DNA from: Devosia sp.
Lineage (GTDB): Bacteria > Pseudomonadota > Alphaproteobacteria > Rhizobiales > Devosiaceae
NCBI RefSeq assembly: GCF_014860165.1
Contig: NZ_JACZKG010000012.1
Span: forward strand, 1-64,000
Length of the DNA: 64,000 bases
Reading direction: 5' to 3'
The stretch's first letter is position 1. Each line of letters opens with the position of its first letter. A model generated the notes under the pieces. The model was given only the letters and a program-made list of their open reading frames with translations. It did not search any database and was not told where the DNA came from. Positions 36,772 through 44,772 of this stretch are shown piece after piece. Made by a program: the position numbers and the translations under genes.

Positions 36772-37703
36772 TCACTGTCTTCGGCTCGACCAATCTCGAC
36801 CAGATCGGCACTGTCAGCCGCCTGCCCAAGCCGGGCGAGACGGTGGCCGGGGGGACCTTCTCGATGGCCGCGGGCGGCAAGGGCGCCAACCAGGCGCTGG
36901 CCGCGCGGCGCGCGGGCGCCAGCGTGCGCCATGTCTCGGGCGTGGGCAGCGATGCCTTTGCCGACCTGGCGCTGGCTCTGCTCAAGGCCGATGGGGTGGA
37001 CCTTTCGGCCATGAAGGTGGTGGAGGGCGCCACCGGCATTGCCATGATCTTCGTGGACAGCCAGGGCGAGAATGTCATCGCCATCCTGCCGGGCGCCAAT
37101 GGCGCCATGACGGCTGCTGATGCGGATGCGGCGCTGAAGGGGCTCAGCGGCGGGGTCATGCTGGTGCAGCAGGAAATTCCGCAGGCAGCGACCGAGCGGG
37201 CGCTGGACCTGGCGCGCGCGCAGGGCATCATCGCCATCCTCAACACCGCGCCGTTCCTCGACAGCACGGCGGCGCTGGCGCCCAAGGCGGCAATCCTGAT
37301 CGCCAACGAAACCGAATTCGCCCTGCTGACCGCCAGCGGCAGCGGGCTGACCGCCAGCGGCAGCGGGCTGACCGGCCGCGGCATCGCCGAACTCGACGCC
37401 GCCATGGGTGACTGGGCAGCCAGGCACAACCAGACCGTCATCGTGACGCTGGGCGGCGATGGCGCGCGCGCCGTCACGGCCACGGGCCAGCTCATCAGCG
37501 TGCCGGCGCTGCCGATCAAGCCGGTCGATACCGTAGGCGCCGGCGACACCTTCTGCGGCTATCTGGCTGCCGGGCTCGATGCCGGCCTCGACCTCGAAAG
37601 CGCCATGAAGCGCGCCGCGGTTGCAGCCAGCCTCGCCTGCCTCAAGCCGGGCGCGCAGCCGGCCATTCCGACGGCCGCCGAGGTCGAACAGGCGATGAAG
37701 TAG
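36768..37703 (+). CDS. Ribokinase-like PfkB family sugar kinase
   Basis: 311 residues. N-terminal GSTNLDQIGTVSRLPKPGET and GGKGANQALAARR match ribokinases, and the PfkB signature with the catalytic Asp is DTVGAGDTFCGYL. The ribose-specific assignment is likely but not certain, so no symbol is given. A 21-bp perfect tandem repeat adds TASGSGL twice near residues 187-200, at a position where other ribokinases have a short surface loop after NETEF. Last gene of the NAT operon, convergent with a LysR gene. Confidence 0.9.
   Translation: MITVFGSTNLDQIGTVSRLPKPGETVAGGTFSMAAGGKGANQALAARRAGASVRHVSGVGSDAFADLALALLKADGVDLSAMKVVEGATGIAMIFVDSQGENVIAILPGANGAMTAADADAALKGLSGGVMLVQQEIPQAATERALDLARAQGIIAILNTAPFLDSTAALAPKAAILIANETEFALLTASGSGLTASGSGLTGRGIAELDAAMGDWAARHNQTVIVTLGGDGARAVTATGQLISVPALPIKPVDTVGAGDTFCGYLAAGLDAGLDLESAMKRAAVAASLACLKPGAQPAIPTAAEVEQAMK
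37326..37367 (+). repeat. 21-bp perfect tandem duplication inside the ribokinase gene
   Basis: CTGACCGCCAGCGGCAGCGGG occurs twice head to tail, followed by a partial third copy (CTGACCGG). It keeps the frame and adds seven residues per copy. Confidence 0.95.
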
Positions 37704-37713
37704 GCTCTTCACC

Positions 37714-38598
37714 TCAGCTTTCCCGGAACCCCTCAGCGACTGCCGCGATGAAGGCCGAGACCCGGCGCGGCACCAGGTGGCGGGAGGAATGGAGGGTGTG
37801 GATGGGCAGGGTCGGCAGCGACCAGTCGCCCAGGATCCGCACCAGCGCGCCATTCGCCAGGTCGTCGCTGACCAGATCGAGCGGCAGATAGACGATGCCC
37901 GCGCCGTCGATGGCCATGGCGCGCTGGGCTTCGCCATTGTCGATCTCGATGCCGCCGCCCACCTCCACGGTCAGCGGCGCCCCCGTCGCATCCTGGAAGG
38001 TCCAGCGATTGCGCGGGATGAGGTTGAGATTGAGAATGCAGCGGGCCCGCTCTAGGTCGGCTGGATGGCGCGGCGTGCCGTGCCGCGCCAGGAAATCCGG
38101 CGAGGCGCAGCAGGCGAAGCGGTAGGTGCCGACACGCCGCGCCAGCATCGATGACGATGGCAGTGTCCCGATGCGCACCGCCAGATCGAAGCCCTCGGCG
38201 ATCAGATCCACCCGCCGGTCGGTCAGGCTCATCTCGAAGATGATGCCGGGATGGGCGGCGGTGAAGCGCGCGATGATGGGCGGCAGCCGGCGGATGCCGA
38301 CCGTGGTGGGAGCCGTCAGCCGGATGCGGCCGCTCAGCGGCCCCGATGTGGATATGTCCGCCAGCGCCTCGGTCGCGGCGATGACCGCCTCGGCCCGGCC
38401 GAGGAATTCCTGGCCGGCCTCGGTCAGCCGCTGGCTGCGGGTGGTGCGCTCGATCAGCGCGGCGCCGTATCGTTGCTCCAGCCCCTGAATGCGCCGCCCC
38501 ACCATGGCCGGCGACAGGTTGAGCTGGCGGGCCGCCTTGGCAAAGCTGCCGATCCGGGCGGCGGCGATGAAGGTGCGCAATTCGTCAAGTTCGGCCAT
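37714..38598 (-). CDS. LysR-family transcriptional regulator
   Basis: About 294 residues from MAELDELRTFIAAARIGSF; the track start is 95 residues too early. The N-terminal winged helix (LDELRTFIAAARIGSFAKAARQLNLSPAMVGRRI in shortened form) is followed by the effector domain with GRIRLTAPTTVG and RVGTYRFACCASPDF, the style of the AaeR/DmlR-like branch. It is divergent from the NADP oxidoreductase gene with 103 bp between starts, so it most likely controls that gene and itself. Effector unknown. Confidence 0.93.
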   Translation of the reverse strand: MAELDELRTFIAAARIGSFAKAARQLNLSPAMVGRRIQGLEQRYGAALIERTTRSQRLTEAGQEFLGRAEAVIAATEALADISTSGPLSGRIRLTAPTTVGIRRLPPIIARFTAAHPGIIFEMSLTDRRVDLIAEGFDLAVRIGTLPSSSMLARRVGTYRFACCASPDFLARHGTPRHPADLERARCILNLNLIPRNRWTFQDATGAPLTVEVGGGIEIDNGEAQRAMAIDGAGIVYLPLDLVSDDLANGALVRILGDWSLPTLPIHTLHSSRHLVPRRVSAFIAAVAEGFRES

Positions 38599-38701
38599 TC
38601 GATACTTATGTGCAATTATGTTCGCACCAGACAAGCAATTCTCTTTGGAATTGGCAAGGCGCATTTTGTGGTCATCGCATTCAACCCGACGGAGACTTCC
38701 A

Positions 38702-39331
38702 ATGACCACAATCGCAATCATCGGCCTGGGCAATATGGGCAAGGGCCTGGCCAAGCGCCTGGCCGGCCGCAGCAACCTGGTGCTGGCGTCGCGCGACAAA
38801 GCCGCCGCCACAGCCTTTGCCGCCACCCTGCCGGCCGGCGTGACAGTGCTCGACCAGGACGCGGCCATTGCCAAGGCCGACATCGTGGTGCTCGCCCTGC
38901 CCTATGCGGCGGCGCTGGAGGCTGCCGCCAATCCGGCGCTGGCTGGCAAGGTCGTGCTCGACATCTCCAACCCGGTAAAGGCGGATTTCTCGGGCCTCAC
39001 CATCGGGCATACCACCTCGGCATCCGAGGAGCTGCAGGCCGCCGCCCCCGGCGCCAAGGTGGTCAAGGCCTTCAACACCATCTTTGCCAGCCTCTTCGAC
39101 CTGCCCGCCACCCAGACCGCCGCCATCCCGGTCTTCGTGGCCGGCAATGACGAGGCTGCCACTGCGGTGGTTGCCGAGGTCGTGACCCTTGCCGGCTTTG
39201 CCGCCGAACAGACCGGCAGCCTCGACGCCGCCCGCCTCCTCGAGCCGCTCGGCATGCTCAACATCCGCTTTGGCTATGGCCTGGGCCACGGCACCGGCAT
39301 TGCCCCGGCATGGACGAAACTGGCGGCTTGA
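38702..39331 (+). CDS. NADPH-dependent F420-reductase-like oxidoreductase
   Basis: 209 residues from the ATG at 38702. Rossmann motif AIIGLGNMGKGLAKRLAG, then LASRD, ADIVVLALPYAA and DISNPV match the NADP oxidoreductase coenzyme F420-dependent family (as in FNO). There is no evidence here that F420 is made, so the native partner may be another compound. The upstream divergent LysR gene is the probable regulator. A hairpin follows the stop. Confidence 0.88.
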   Translation: MTTIAIIGLGNMGKGLAKRLAGRSNLVLASRDKAAATAFAATLPAGVTVLDQDAAIAKADIVVLALPYAAALEAAANPALAGKVVLDISNPVKADFSGLTIGHTTSASEELQAAAPGAKVVKAFNTIFASLFDLPATQTAAIPVFVAGNDEAATAVVAEVVTLAGFAAEQTGSLDAARLLEPLGMLNIRFGYGLGHGTGIAPAWTKLAA

Positions 39332-39344
39332 GCCGCACCCGTAC

Positions 39345-39393
39345 TGACGCGTGCAGAAGCGGATCACCGCCCGCTTCTGCACACAGGGCGTCA
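39345..39393. terminator. Strong hairpin between convergent genes, no T tract
   Basis: A perfect 12-bp stem, GTGCAGAAGCGG/CCGCTTCTGCAC (39351-39362 and 39371-39382), is extended by TGACGC/GCGTCA with a 5-nt bulge. It reaches into the stop codon of the nuclease gene. It probably stops or stabilises both transcripts, but lacks a U tract on either strand. Confidence 0.5.
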
Positions 39394-40323
39394 CTCTTCC
39401 AGACGGCTGAGAAAGCTGCCGTGGACCCAGCCGGTTCTGCCATCTGCGATCTCGATGCCGTACCAGGAGCCTGACATCCTCGTTGGAACTACGGTGGTCC
39501 CGCCAGCGATCTGGGTAAGGACGGTGGCGCTTGCTGCAGGTGCCGCCCGCACATTCAGCGCGTTGGCGGTTACCCTGAACCGGGGGAATGCCGACGCTTC
39601 CTGCCTGGTGCCGACGGGAACATTGCCGTCGTCCGTACCTCCCCCGGCAAGATGGCATCCGGCAAGGAGCACCAGAAAGCCGGAGACAATGAGCCACCCG
39701 ACCCGATAGTTTCGTTTGGAGGACCGCCTGTTTGCAGCGGCATGCGGCCTCTCCACTTGCAGGGCTTCCGGGGGTCTCACGGCGGGGAGCATGTCATCGC
39801 TGGGCCACATCACCCCGCCCTGGCGCAGGCTGGCGCGCCACAGCTTTTTCCGAGCATCGGCCGGCTCAAGATGCCGGTACTTGCCACCGGAGAATTTGGG
39901 CCAATCCAACGCCAGCCCCACCTTCACCAGCTCAGCGGCCAGATCGCGGCCATCAGGCAGAAAGCACTGCGCGACGAGGCGGTCATAGGACATTTCGGGC
40001 TTGATATGGGCCGTCACCGTCTGGCCCTTGCACAGCTTCACCAGGGTCCATTTCGACTGCTGGCCCCAGGGATGATCCAGTTCAGGCGCGTCGATTCCGG
40101 CGAGCCGAATGTGCATTTTGTCGATAACGATGGTGTCGCCGTCGACTACCCAACACCGGCCCCTGACGATGGTTTCCGGGGGCGGCTCCTGGTTCGGCTG
40201 CACGACGACGATCCGCATCTCGCGCGGAATGGAGCGGTCCGGTGGGCGCATCGGCGCACTCCACCGGGGCTGTGGCGGCCCCGGCGCCTTCATTACCTTC
40301 ACCAAAAGCCGGAATAGTCGCAT
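39391..40323 (-). CDS. Thermonuclease (SNase) domain fused to lipobox-like segment and SH3 domain
   Basis: About 310 residues from the ATG at 40323 with GGGGGAGGGG upstream. The N-terminal part, about residues 60-170, is an SNase-like domain: VDGDTI, RLAGIDAPELDHP and YDRLVAQC hold the Arg, Asp and Glu of the active site. A basic stretch (NRRSSKRNYR) is then followed by a hydrophobic helix and LLAGC near residue 223, just like a lipoprotein signal sequence in mid-protein. An SH3-like (SH3b) domain follows (VTANALNVRAAP ... GRTGWVHGSFLSRL). The layout suggests a cytoplasmic nuclease with an SH3 part outside the membrane, or a fusion of two former genes. Confidence 0.85.
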   Translation of the reverse strand: MRLFRLLVKVMKAPGPPQPRWSAPMRPPDRSIPREMRIVVVQPNQEPPPETIVRGRCWVVDGDTIVIDKMHIRLAGIDAPELDHPWGQQSKWTLVKLCKGQTVTAHIKPEMSYDRLVAQCFLPDGRDLAAELVKVGLALDWPKFSGGKYRHLEPADARKKLWRASLRQGGVMWPSDDMLPAVRPPEALQVERPHAAANRRSSKRNYRVGWLIVSGFLVLLAGCHLAGGGTDDGNVPVGTRQEASAFPRFRVTANALNVRAAPAASATVLTQIAGGTTVVPTRMSGSWYGIEIADGRTGWVHGSFLSRLEE

Positions 40324-40423
40324 GCCCCTCCCCCAAGGGTCGCGGTAGTATTCATACCGCCGCACAAGACTTGACCTAAAACGGCCTCCAGCAAAAGGGC
40401 CGCAACGGCCTGCGACCTGTCCA

Positions 40424-40454
40424 CAAAGCAAAAGCGGGCCTCTCGGCCCGCTTT
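40424..40454 (-). terminator. Terminator of infC
   Basis: On the minus strand a perfect 10-bp stem, AAAGCGGGCC/GGCCCGCTTT with loop GAGA, is followed by TGCTTTG. It lies 25 bp after the infC stop. Confidence 0.8.
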
Positions 40455-40478
40455 CTAAACTCTCAAACCGGCAAACCC

Positions 40479-41015
40479 TTACTTGGGCGCCAGGACCATG
40501 ACCATTTGCCGGCCTTCGGAGCGCGGCTGGCTTTCGACCTTGGCCACGGGGTCCATCTGTTCGCGGACCTTGATGAGCAGCTGCATGCCCAGTTCCTGGT
40601 GCGCCATTTCGCGGCCGCGGAAGCGCATGGTGACCTTGACCCGGTCGCCATCATCGAGGAAGCGCTGCACGGCCTTCATCTTGGTCTCGTAGTCGTGCGT
40701 GTCGATATTGGGACGCAGCTGGACTTCCTTGACCTCGATCACCTTCTGCTTCTTGCGCGCCTCGGCAGCTTTTTTCTGCGCGGCATACTTGAAGCGGCCG
40801 AGGTCCAGCATCTTGGCGACCGGCGGCACGGCATTGGGAGAGATCAGAACAAGGTCCAGCCCCTGTTCCTGGGCTTCCGCGAGCGCCGCTCGGGTGTTGA
40901 CGACACCCCGGTTCTCGCCTTCAGCATCGATGAGTTGCACATCGGGGCTGGTGATATCTTCGTTAGAGGGCGGCCCATCTTTTTGGGGCGCGACGGGTCT
41001 CATGGGACGACGAAT
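40479..41015 (-). CDS. infC: Translation initiation factor IF-3, likely ATT start
   Basis: About 178 residues if translation begins at ATT 41015-41013, which lies 9 nt after AAGGA; the first ATG, 4 codons further in, would leave that site 21 nt away. Rare start codons (AUU, AUC, AUA) are known in infC, where IF-3 represses itself. The sequence has [20 protein letters not shown] in shortened form, [16 protein letters not shown] and the C-terminal [14 protein letters not shown] and [14 protein letters not shown] blocks. It is not followed by rpmI-rplT. A perfect terminator follows. Confidence 0.93.
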   Translation of the reverse strand: MRRPMRPVAPQKDGPPSNEDITSPDVQLIDAEGENRGVVNTRAALAEAQEQGLDLVLISPNAVPPVAKMLDLGRFKYAAQKKAAEARKKQKVIEVKEVQLRPNIDTHDYETKMKAVQRFLDDGDRVKVTMRFRGREMAHQELGMQLLIKVREQMDPVAKVESQPRSEGRQMVMVLAPK

Positions 41016-41194
41016 GGCAAAGGATCCTTGCGTTGTTGAGCCGGGTGGTGAAATCGCGCATAAAATCGTGTTACGCGACGCATAAGTCAACTGGCAAAAC
41101 GCCAGAAAATCCGGCCTGTTGCGCCATTGAAACGCCGTGATCGCCGCGCCGGGCCAACATGGCTAACGCTCGGTGTCACCCGACGGGAAGTTCC

Positions 41195-41971
41195 ATGACC
41201 ATATCACCTCCAAACAGCTTCCGCATCCCCGTCGGCACCGGCGCTGCCGGGCGTGACATTGCCGTCGAGCAGCGCCCGGGCCGAGCGCCCGGCATGTTCT
41301 GGCTTGGCGGCTTCCGCTCCGACATGGCCGGCAGCAAGGCGATGGCGCTCGACGCGCTGGGCGCCGAACAAGGCCTCTGCGTCACCCGCTTTGATTATTC
41401 CGGCCATGGCATTTCCGGCGGCGACTTCAACGAGGGCACCATCAGCCGCTGGCTGGAAGAGGCCGAGGTGGTGTTCGCCGCCACCAGCGGCCCGCAGATC
41501 ATCGTCGGATCGTCCATGGGCGGCTGGCTGGCGCTGCTGCTGGCCCGCGCCCTGCTGCGCCGCGGCAGCCATGCGCATGGGCTGGTGCTAATCGCGCCGG
41601 CGCCTGACATGACGCATGAGCTGATGCTGCCCGGTTTCACGCCGGCAGAACACGAATCGCTGCAAAACAACGGCTATATCGACCAGCCGAGCCAATATTC
41701 CGAGACCCCCTATCGCATCACGCGCGCGCTCATCGAGGACGGCGCGCAGCACCTGCTGTTTGGCGGCGTCATCGAGACCGGCTGCCCTGTCACCATCCTG
41801 CAGGGCGGGCAGGACCCCGATGTGCCGCCGGCCCATGCCATCAAGCTGGTGACGCATATCCTGCATGATCCGGTGACGCTGACGCTGATCCCGGACGGGG
41901 ACCATCGCCTGAGCCGCGACGAGGATCTGGCGCGGCTGAAGGAAGCGGTGATGCGGATGGTGGAGGGGTGA
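41195..41971 (+). CDS. Alpha/beta hydrolase
   Basis: About 258 residues from the ATG at 41195 with GGGAAG upstream. The nucleophile elbow is IIVGSSMGGWLA (GxSxG), the acid lies in GGQDPDVPP and the catalytic His in GDHRLSR. The start GMFWLGGFRSDMAGSKA and FDYSGHGISGG resemble the ABHD10/carboxyl-ester branch. Cytoplasmic, substrate unknown. Single gene, with a small palindromic repeat behind it. Confidence 0.9.
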   Translation: MTISPPNSFRIPVGTGAAGRDIAVEQRPGRAPGMFWLGGFRSDMAGSKAMALDALGAEQGLCVTRFDYSGHGISGGDFNEGTISRWLEEAEVVFAATSGPQIIVGSSMGGWLALLLARALLRRGSHAHGLVLIAPAPDMTHELMLPGFTPAEHESLQNNGYIDQPSQYSETPYRITRALIEDGAQHLLFGGVIETGCPVTILQGGQDPDVPPAHAIKLVTHILHDPVTLTLIPDGDHRLSRDEDLARLKEAVMRMVEG

Positions 41972-42005
41972 CTTCACCTCTCCCTTCGGGGAGAGGGGAA
42001 GAGGC

Positions 42006-42665
42006 CTATCCCCGCGTCTGCAACCTGCTCTTCTGCACCCCATCCGCATCGAAATTGTCGGGGCTCAGCCAGCGTTCGTATTCCGCCCGCATGGCCGGCC
42101 ACTCGCTGTCCAGGATCGAGAACCAGGCGGTGTCGCGATTGACGCCCTTCATGATCATGTCCTGCCGGAACACGCCTTCGAACTGAAAACCGAAGCGTCT
42201 TGCTGCCGCCTTGCTGGGCTCGTTGCGGTCATTGCATTTCCATTCGAAGCGCCGATAGCCCAGGTCATCGAAGGCATGGCGGGCGAAGAGGAAAAGCGCC
42301 TCGGTTGCCAGCGGCGTGCGCGCCATGGGCAGGCCCCAATAGATGCCGCCGATCTCGACCGAGCCATGCTCGGGCCGGATGCGCATCCAGCCCTGCTGGC
42401 CGACCGCCTTGCCGCGCGCCTTGTCGATGACGGCGACATAGATCGGATCGGTCTCGGTTTTGGCCTTCTCGATCCGGGCCTCCATCTCGGCAAGGCTTCC
42501 GGGCGCATTGCTGAACAACCAGCGATAGCGCTCGACCCCGCCGGGCATGGTCGAAACCTCGTAGAGGTCGGTCGCATGTTTTTGGTCAATCGGCTCGAGC
42601 CGCACATAGCGGCCCTCGAGAACGATGCGTTGGGGGGCGGATTTGGCGGGCTGCGGCGCGCTCAT
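42006..42665 (-). CDS. GNAT N-acetyltransferase, RimJ/RimL type
   Basis: 219 residues. VRLEPIDQKHATDLYE, then GQQGWMRIRPEHGSVEIGGIYWG in shortened form and FEWKCNDRNEPSKAAARRFGFQFEGVFR in shortened form match the RimJ/RimL branch that acetylates proteins or small amines with acetyl-CoA. Its start overlaps the upstream epimerase-like gene by 4 bp, and that gene overlaps queG, so three genes form one operon. Confidence 0.9.
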   Translation of the reverse strand: MSAPQPAKSAPQRIVLEGRYVRLEPIDQKHATDLYEVSTMPGGVERYRWLFSNAPGSLAEMEARIEKAKTETDPIYVAVIDKARGKAVGQQGWMRIRPEHGSVEIGGIYWGLPMARTPLATEALFLFARHAFDDLGYRRFEWKCNDRNEPSKAAARRFGFQFEGVFRQDMIMKGVNRDTAWFSILDSEWPAMRAEYERWLSPDNFDADGVQKSRLQTRG

Positions 42666-43534
42666 GCCTGTTCCTTCAGATAAATGGCGGCGAGCCCTTC
42701 CCGGTAGGTGGGGTAGAGCAGTTCGATACCCAGCGCCTGCTTGATGGCGGCGTTGGAGACGCGCTTGTTGTCGGCATAGAAGCTTCGCTGCATCGGGGTC
42801 ATTTCGGCCGTTTCAAACGGAATCTCGGGCGGCGGTTCGATTCCCAGCATCGCCGCTGCATGGGCGATCACCTCCTGCGGCGGCGCCGGTTCGTCATCGC
42901 CCAGGTTGAAGGTACCGTCGAGCCGCGCCGCGGCTGCCAGCGCGGTCACCCGTCCGATATCGTCGACATGAATGCGGTTGAACACCTGGCCCGGCTTGAC
43001 CACCCGCCGGGACGTTCCGTCCCGCAGCTTGTCGAAGGTCGAGCGGCCCAGGCCATAGATGCCGGCAAGCCGCAGAATCGTCAGCGGCAGGCCGCGCTGT
43101 GCCGCATAGTCGCGCCAGGCCTGCTCGGCCAGCACGCGGCGGTCGGAGCGCTCGTTGCGCGGCACCAGGGGCGCCGATTCATCGATCCAGGCGCCACCGA
43201 AATCCCCATAGACCCCGACGGTGGAATAATAGCAGAGCCATTCAAGATTGGTCGCCGCATCGAGATCGGCGCGGTGATGGAGCAGCGCCGAATCGCCATC
43301 GGGGCCCGGTGCGATGGACAAGATGACATGGCTGGCGTCGCGCAGGCTGGGGCCGAGCGTGGCGCCCGGTGCGGTGCCGTCGAAGACATGGGCATCGATT
43401 CCGCCGCGCGCCAGCATCTGGGCCTTGTCGGCGGTACGAACGGTGCCCGAAATGCTAACAGCGTGTGAACCAATTCGCAGGTTTGTTACAGCCGCCTGCG
43501 AGGAAAAACCCAGGCCGAAGAAGAAGGCGTGCAT
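42662..43534 (-). CDS. NAD(P)-binding epimerase/SDR-extended-like protein
   Basis: About 290 residues from the ATG at 43534; the track start at 43552 is one of two options. The N-terminus FFFGLGFSSQAAV is a variant Rossmann motif (GxGxxS). It has STVGVYGDFGGAWIDE, the SxxxxxxYxxK-like region degenerated, RLAGIYGLGRSTFD and HVDDIG, as in atypical SDR or YeeZ-type proteins. Function unknown. It overlaps queG by ATGA at the 5' end and the GNAT gene at the 3' end. Confidence 0.85.
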   Translation of the reverse strand: MHAFFFGLGFSSQAAVTNLRIGSHAVSISGTVRTADKAQMLARGGIDAHVFDGTAPGATLGPSLRDASHVILSIAPGPDGDSALLHHRADLDAATNLEWLCYYSTVGVYGDFGGAWIDESAPLVPRNERSDRRVLAEQAWRDYAAQRGLPLTILRLAGIYGLGRSTFDKLRDGTSRRVVKPGQVFNRIHVDDIGRVTALAAAARLDGTFNLGDDEPAPPQEVIAHAAAMLGIEPPPEIPFETAEMTPMQRSFYADNKRVSNAAIKQALGIELLYPTYREGLAAIYLKEQA

Positions 43535-44673
43535 CAGATATCCCCGGTCCATTCCAGCGCAACCGAGCTATCGCCTTCCCGCGCCAGATAGGCAAGTCTG
43601 AGACTGTCGGCCCGCTCCGGCGCCAAACGCCGCAGCGCCCAAATCGCCGCCCCGCGTACCACCGGCTCGTCGGCATCGAGCCGCGCCTCGACCAGCGGGA
43701 CGAGTGCCGGATCGCCGGAATTGCCGATGGCGATCAGGACGTTGCGCAGGAAGCGGGCCAGGCCGATGCGCTTGATAGGCGAGCCGACGAACAGGCTGCG
43801 GAACCCGGCATCGTCGAGTTGCACGAGGTCTGCCAGAGCTGGCCGCTCCAGCTCCGGCCGCGCGCGGAGCCTCGCTTCGCGGCTGACCGAGGCGAACTTG
43901 TTCCATGGGCAAACGGCCAGGCAATCGTCGCAGCCATAGATGCGATTGCCCATCGGGACGCGAAACTCCAATGGAATCTGGTCCTTATGCTCGACCGTGA
44001 GATAGGCGAGACACCGCCGCGAATCGAGCTGGAAGGGTGCGGGGAAGGCACTGGTGGGGCAGATATCGAGGCAGCGCGTGCAGGTGCCGCAGCTTTCCGG
44101 AAGGGGCTTGTCGCCGGGCAGGTCGGCCGAAGTCAGGATCGCCCCCAGGAACAGCCAGGAGCCGAAGTCGCGGCTGACCAGAACCGTATGCTTGCCCTGC
44201 CAGCCCAGCCCCGCCGCCTCGGCCAGCGGCTTTTCCATCAGGGGGGCGGTATCGACGAAGACCTTGACCTCGGCGCCGGAGCGGCGCGCGAGCAGGCCGG
44301 CAATATCCTTGAGCTTGCCCTTGATGATCTCGTGATAGTCGCGGTTGCGGGCATAGACCGAGATGGTGCCAAGGGACTTTTCGCCCAGGATGGCGAGCGG
44401 ATCGGTCTCGGGGCCGTAATTGATGCCCAGCACGATGACCGATCTTGCCGCGGGCCACATGCCCTGGGGGCTGCCGCGGCGATCGGCGGTCTCGGCCATC
44501 CAATCCATGTCGCCATGCCAGCCGGCAGCCAGGGCGGCGTTGAGCTTTGCGGGCAAGTCGGGGCGGGCATCGGCCGGGGCGATGCCGAAGCTGTCAAAGC
44601 CAAGCGCCGCGGCGCGGGCGCGCAGTTCGGCGACGAGGGTTTCGGGGTCGACGGGGGCACTTGCCATCTTCAT
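43534..44673 (-). CDS. queG: Epoxyqueuosine reductase
   Basis: About 379 residues from the ATG at 44673; the ATG at 44682 lies inside an inverted repeat, and 44667 is a third option. The DUF1730 part has SVIVLGINYG, the cobalamin region ARNRDYHEIIKGKL, and two 4Fe-4S clusters are given by CGTCTRCLDICP and CDDCLAVCPW. A HEAT-repeat-like C-terminus (DEPVVRGAAIWALRRL) follows. It makes the last step of tRNA queuosine. First gene of a three-gene operon. Confidence 0.95.
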   Translation of the reverse strand: MKMASAPVDPETLVAELRARAAALGFDSFGIAPADARPDLPAKLNAALAAGWHGDMDWMAETADRRGSPQGMWPAARSVIVLGINYGPETDPLAILGEKSLGTISVYARNRDYHEIIKGKLKDIAGLLARRSGAEVKVFVDTAPLMEKPLAEAAGLGWQGKHTVLVSRDFGSWLFLGAILTSADLPGDKPLPESCGTCTRCLDICPTSAFPAPFQLDSRRCLAYLTVEHKDQIPLEFRVPMGNRIYGCDDCLAVCPWNKFASVSREARLRARPELERPALADLVQLDDAGFRSLFVGSPIKRIGLARFLRNVLIAIGNSGDPALVPLVEARLDADEPVVRGAAIWALRRLAPERADSLRLAYLAREGDSSVALEWTGDI

Positions 44674-44765
44674 CCGGGTCATTCCCGCGCAGGCGGGAAT
44701 CCCTGTTTAGGAGGGGCGAACGAACACCGCAAACGGAGATTCCCGCCTGCGCGGGAATGACCCGG
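44674..44765. repeat. Perfect 27-bp inverted repeat at the queG start
   Basis: CCGGGTCATTCCCGCGCAGG (start of the left arm, 44674-44700) and its exact complement at 44739-44765 flank a 38-bp spacer. The left arm touches the chosen queG start, and the GST stop lies near the right arm. A related but different repeat is at 6524. Confidence 0.95.
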
Positions 44766-44772
44766 TGAGTTG

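Noticed and set aside
43465-44760. 431-residue plus-strand ORF
   Set aside because: Antisense to queG, which has two complete 4Fe-4S motifs; the ORF has no recognised domain.
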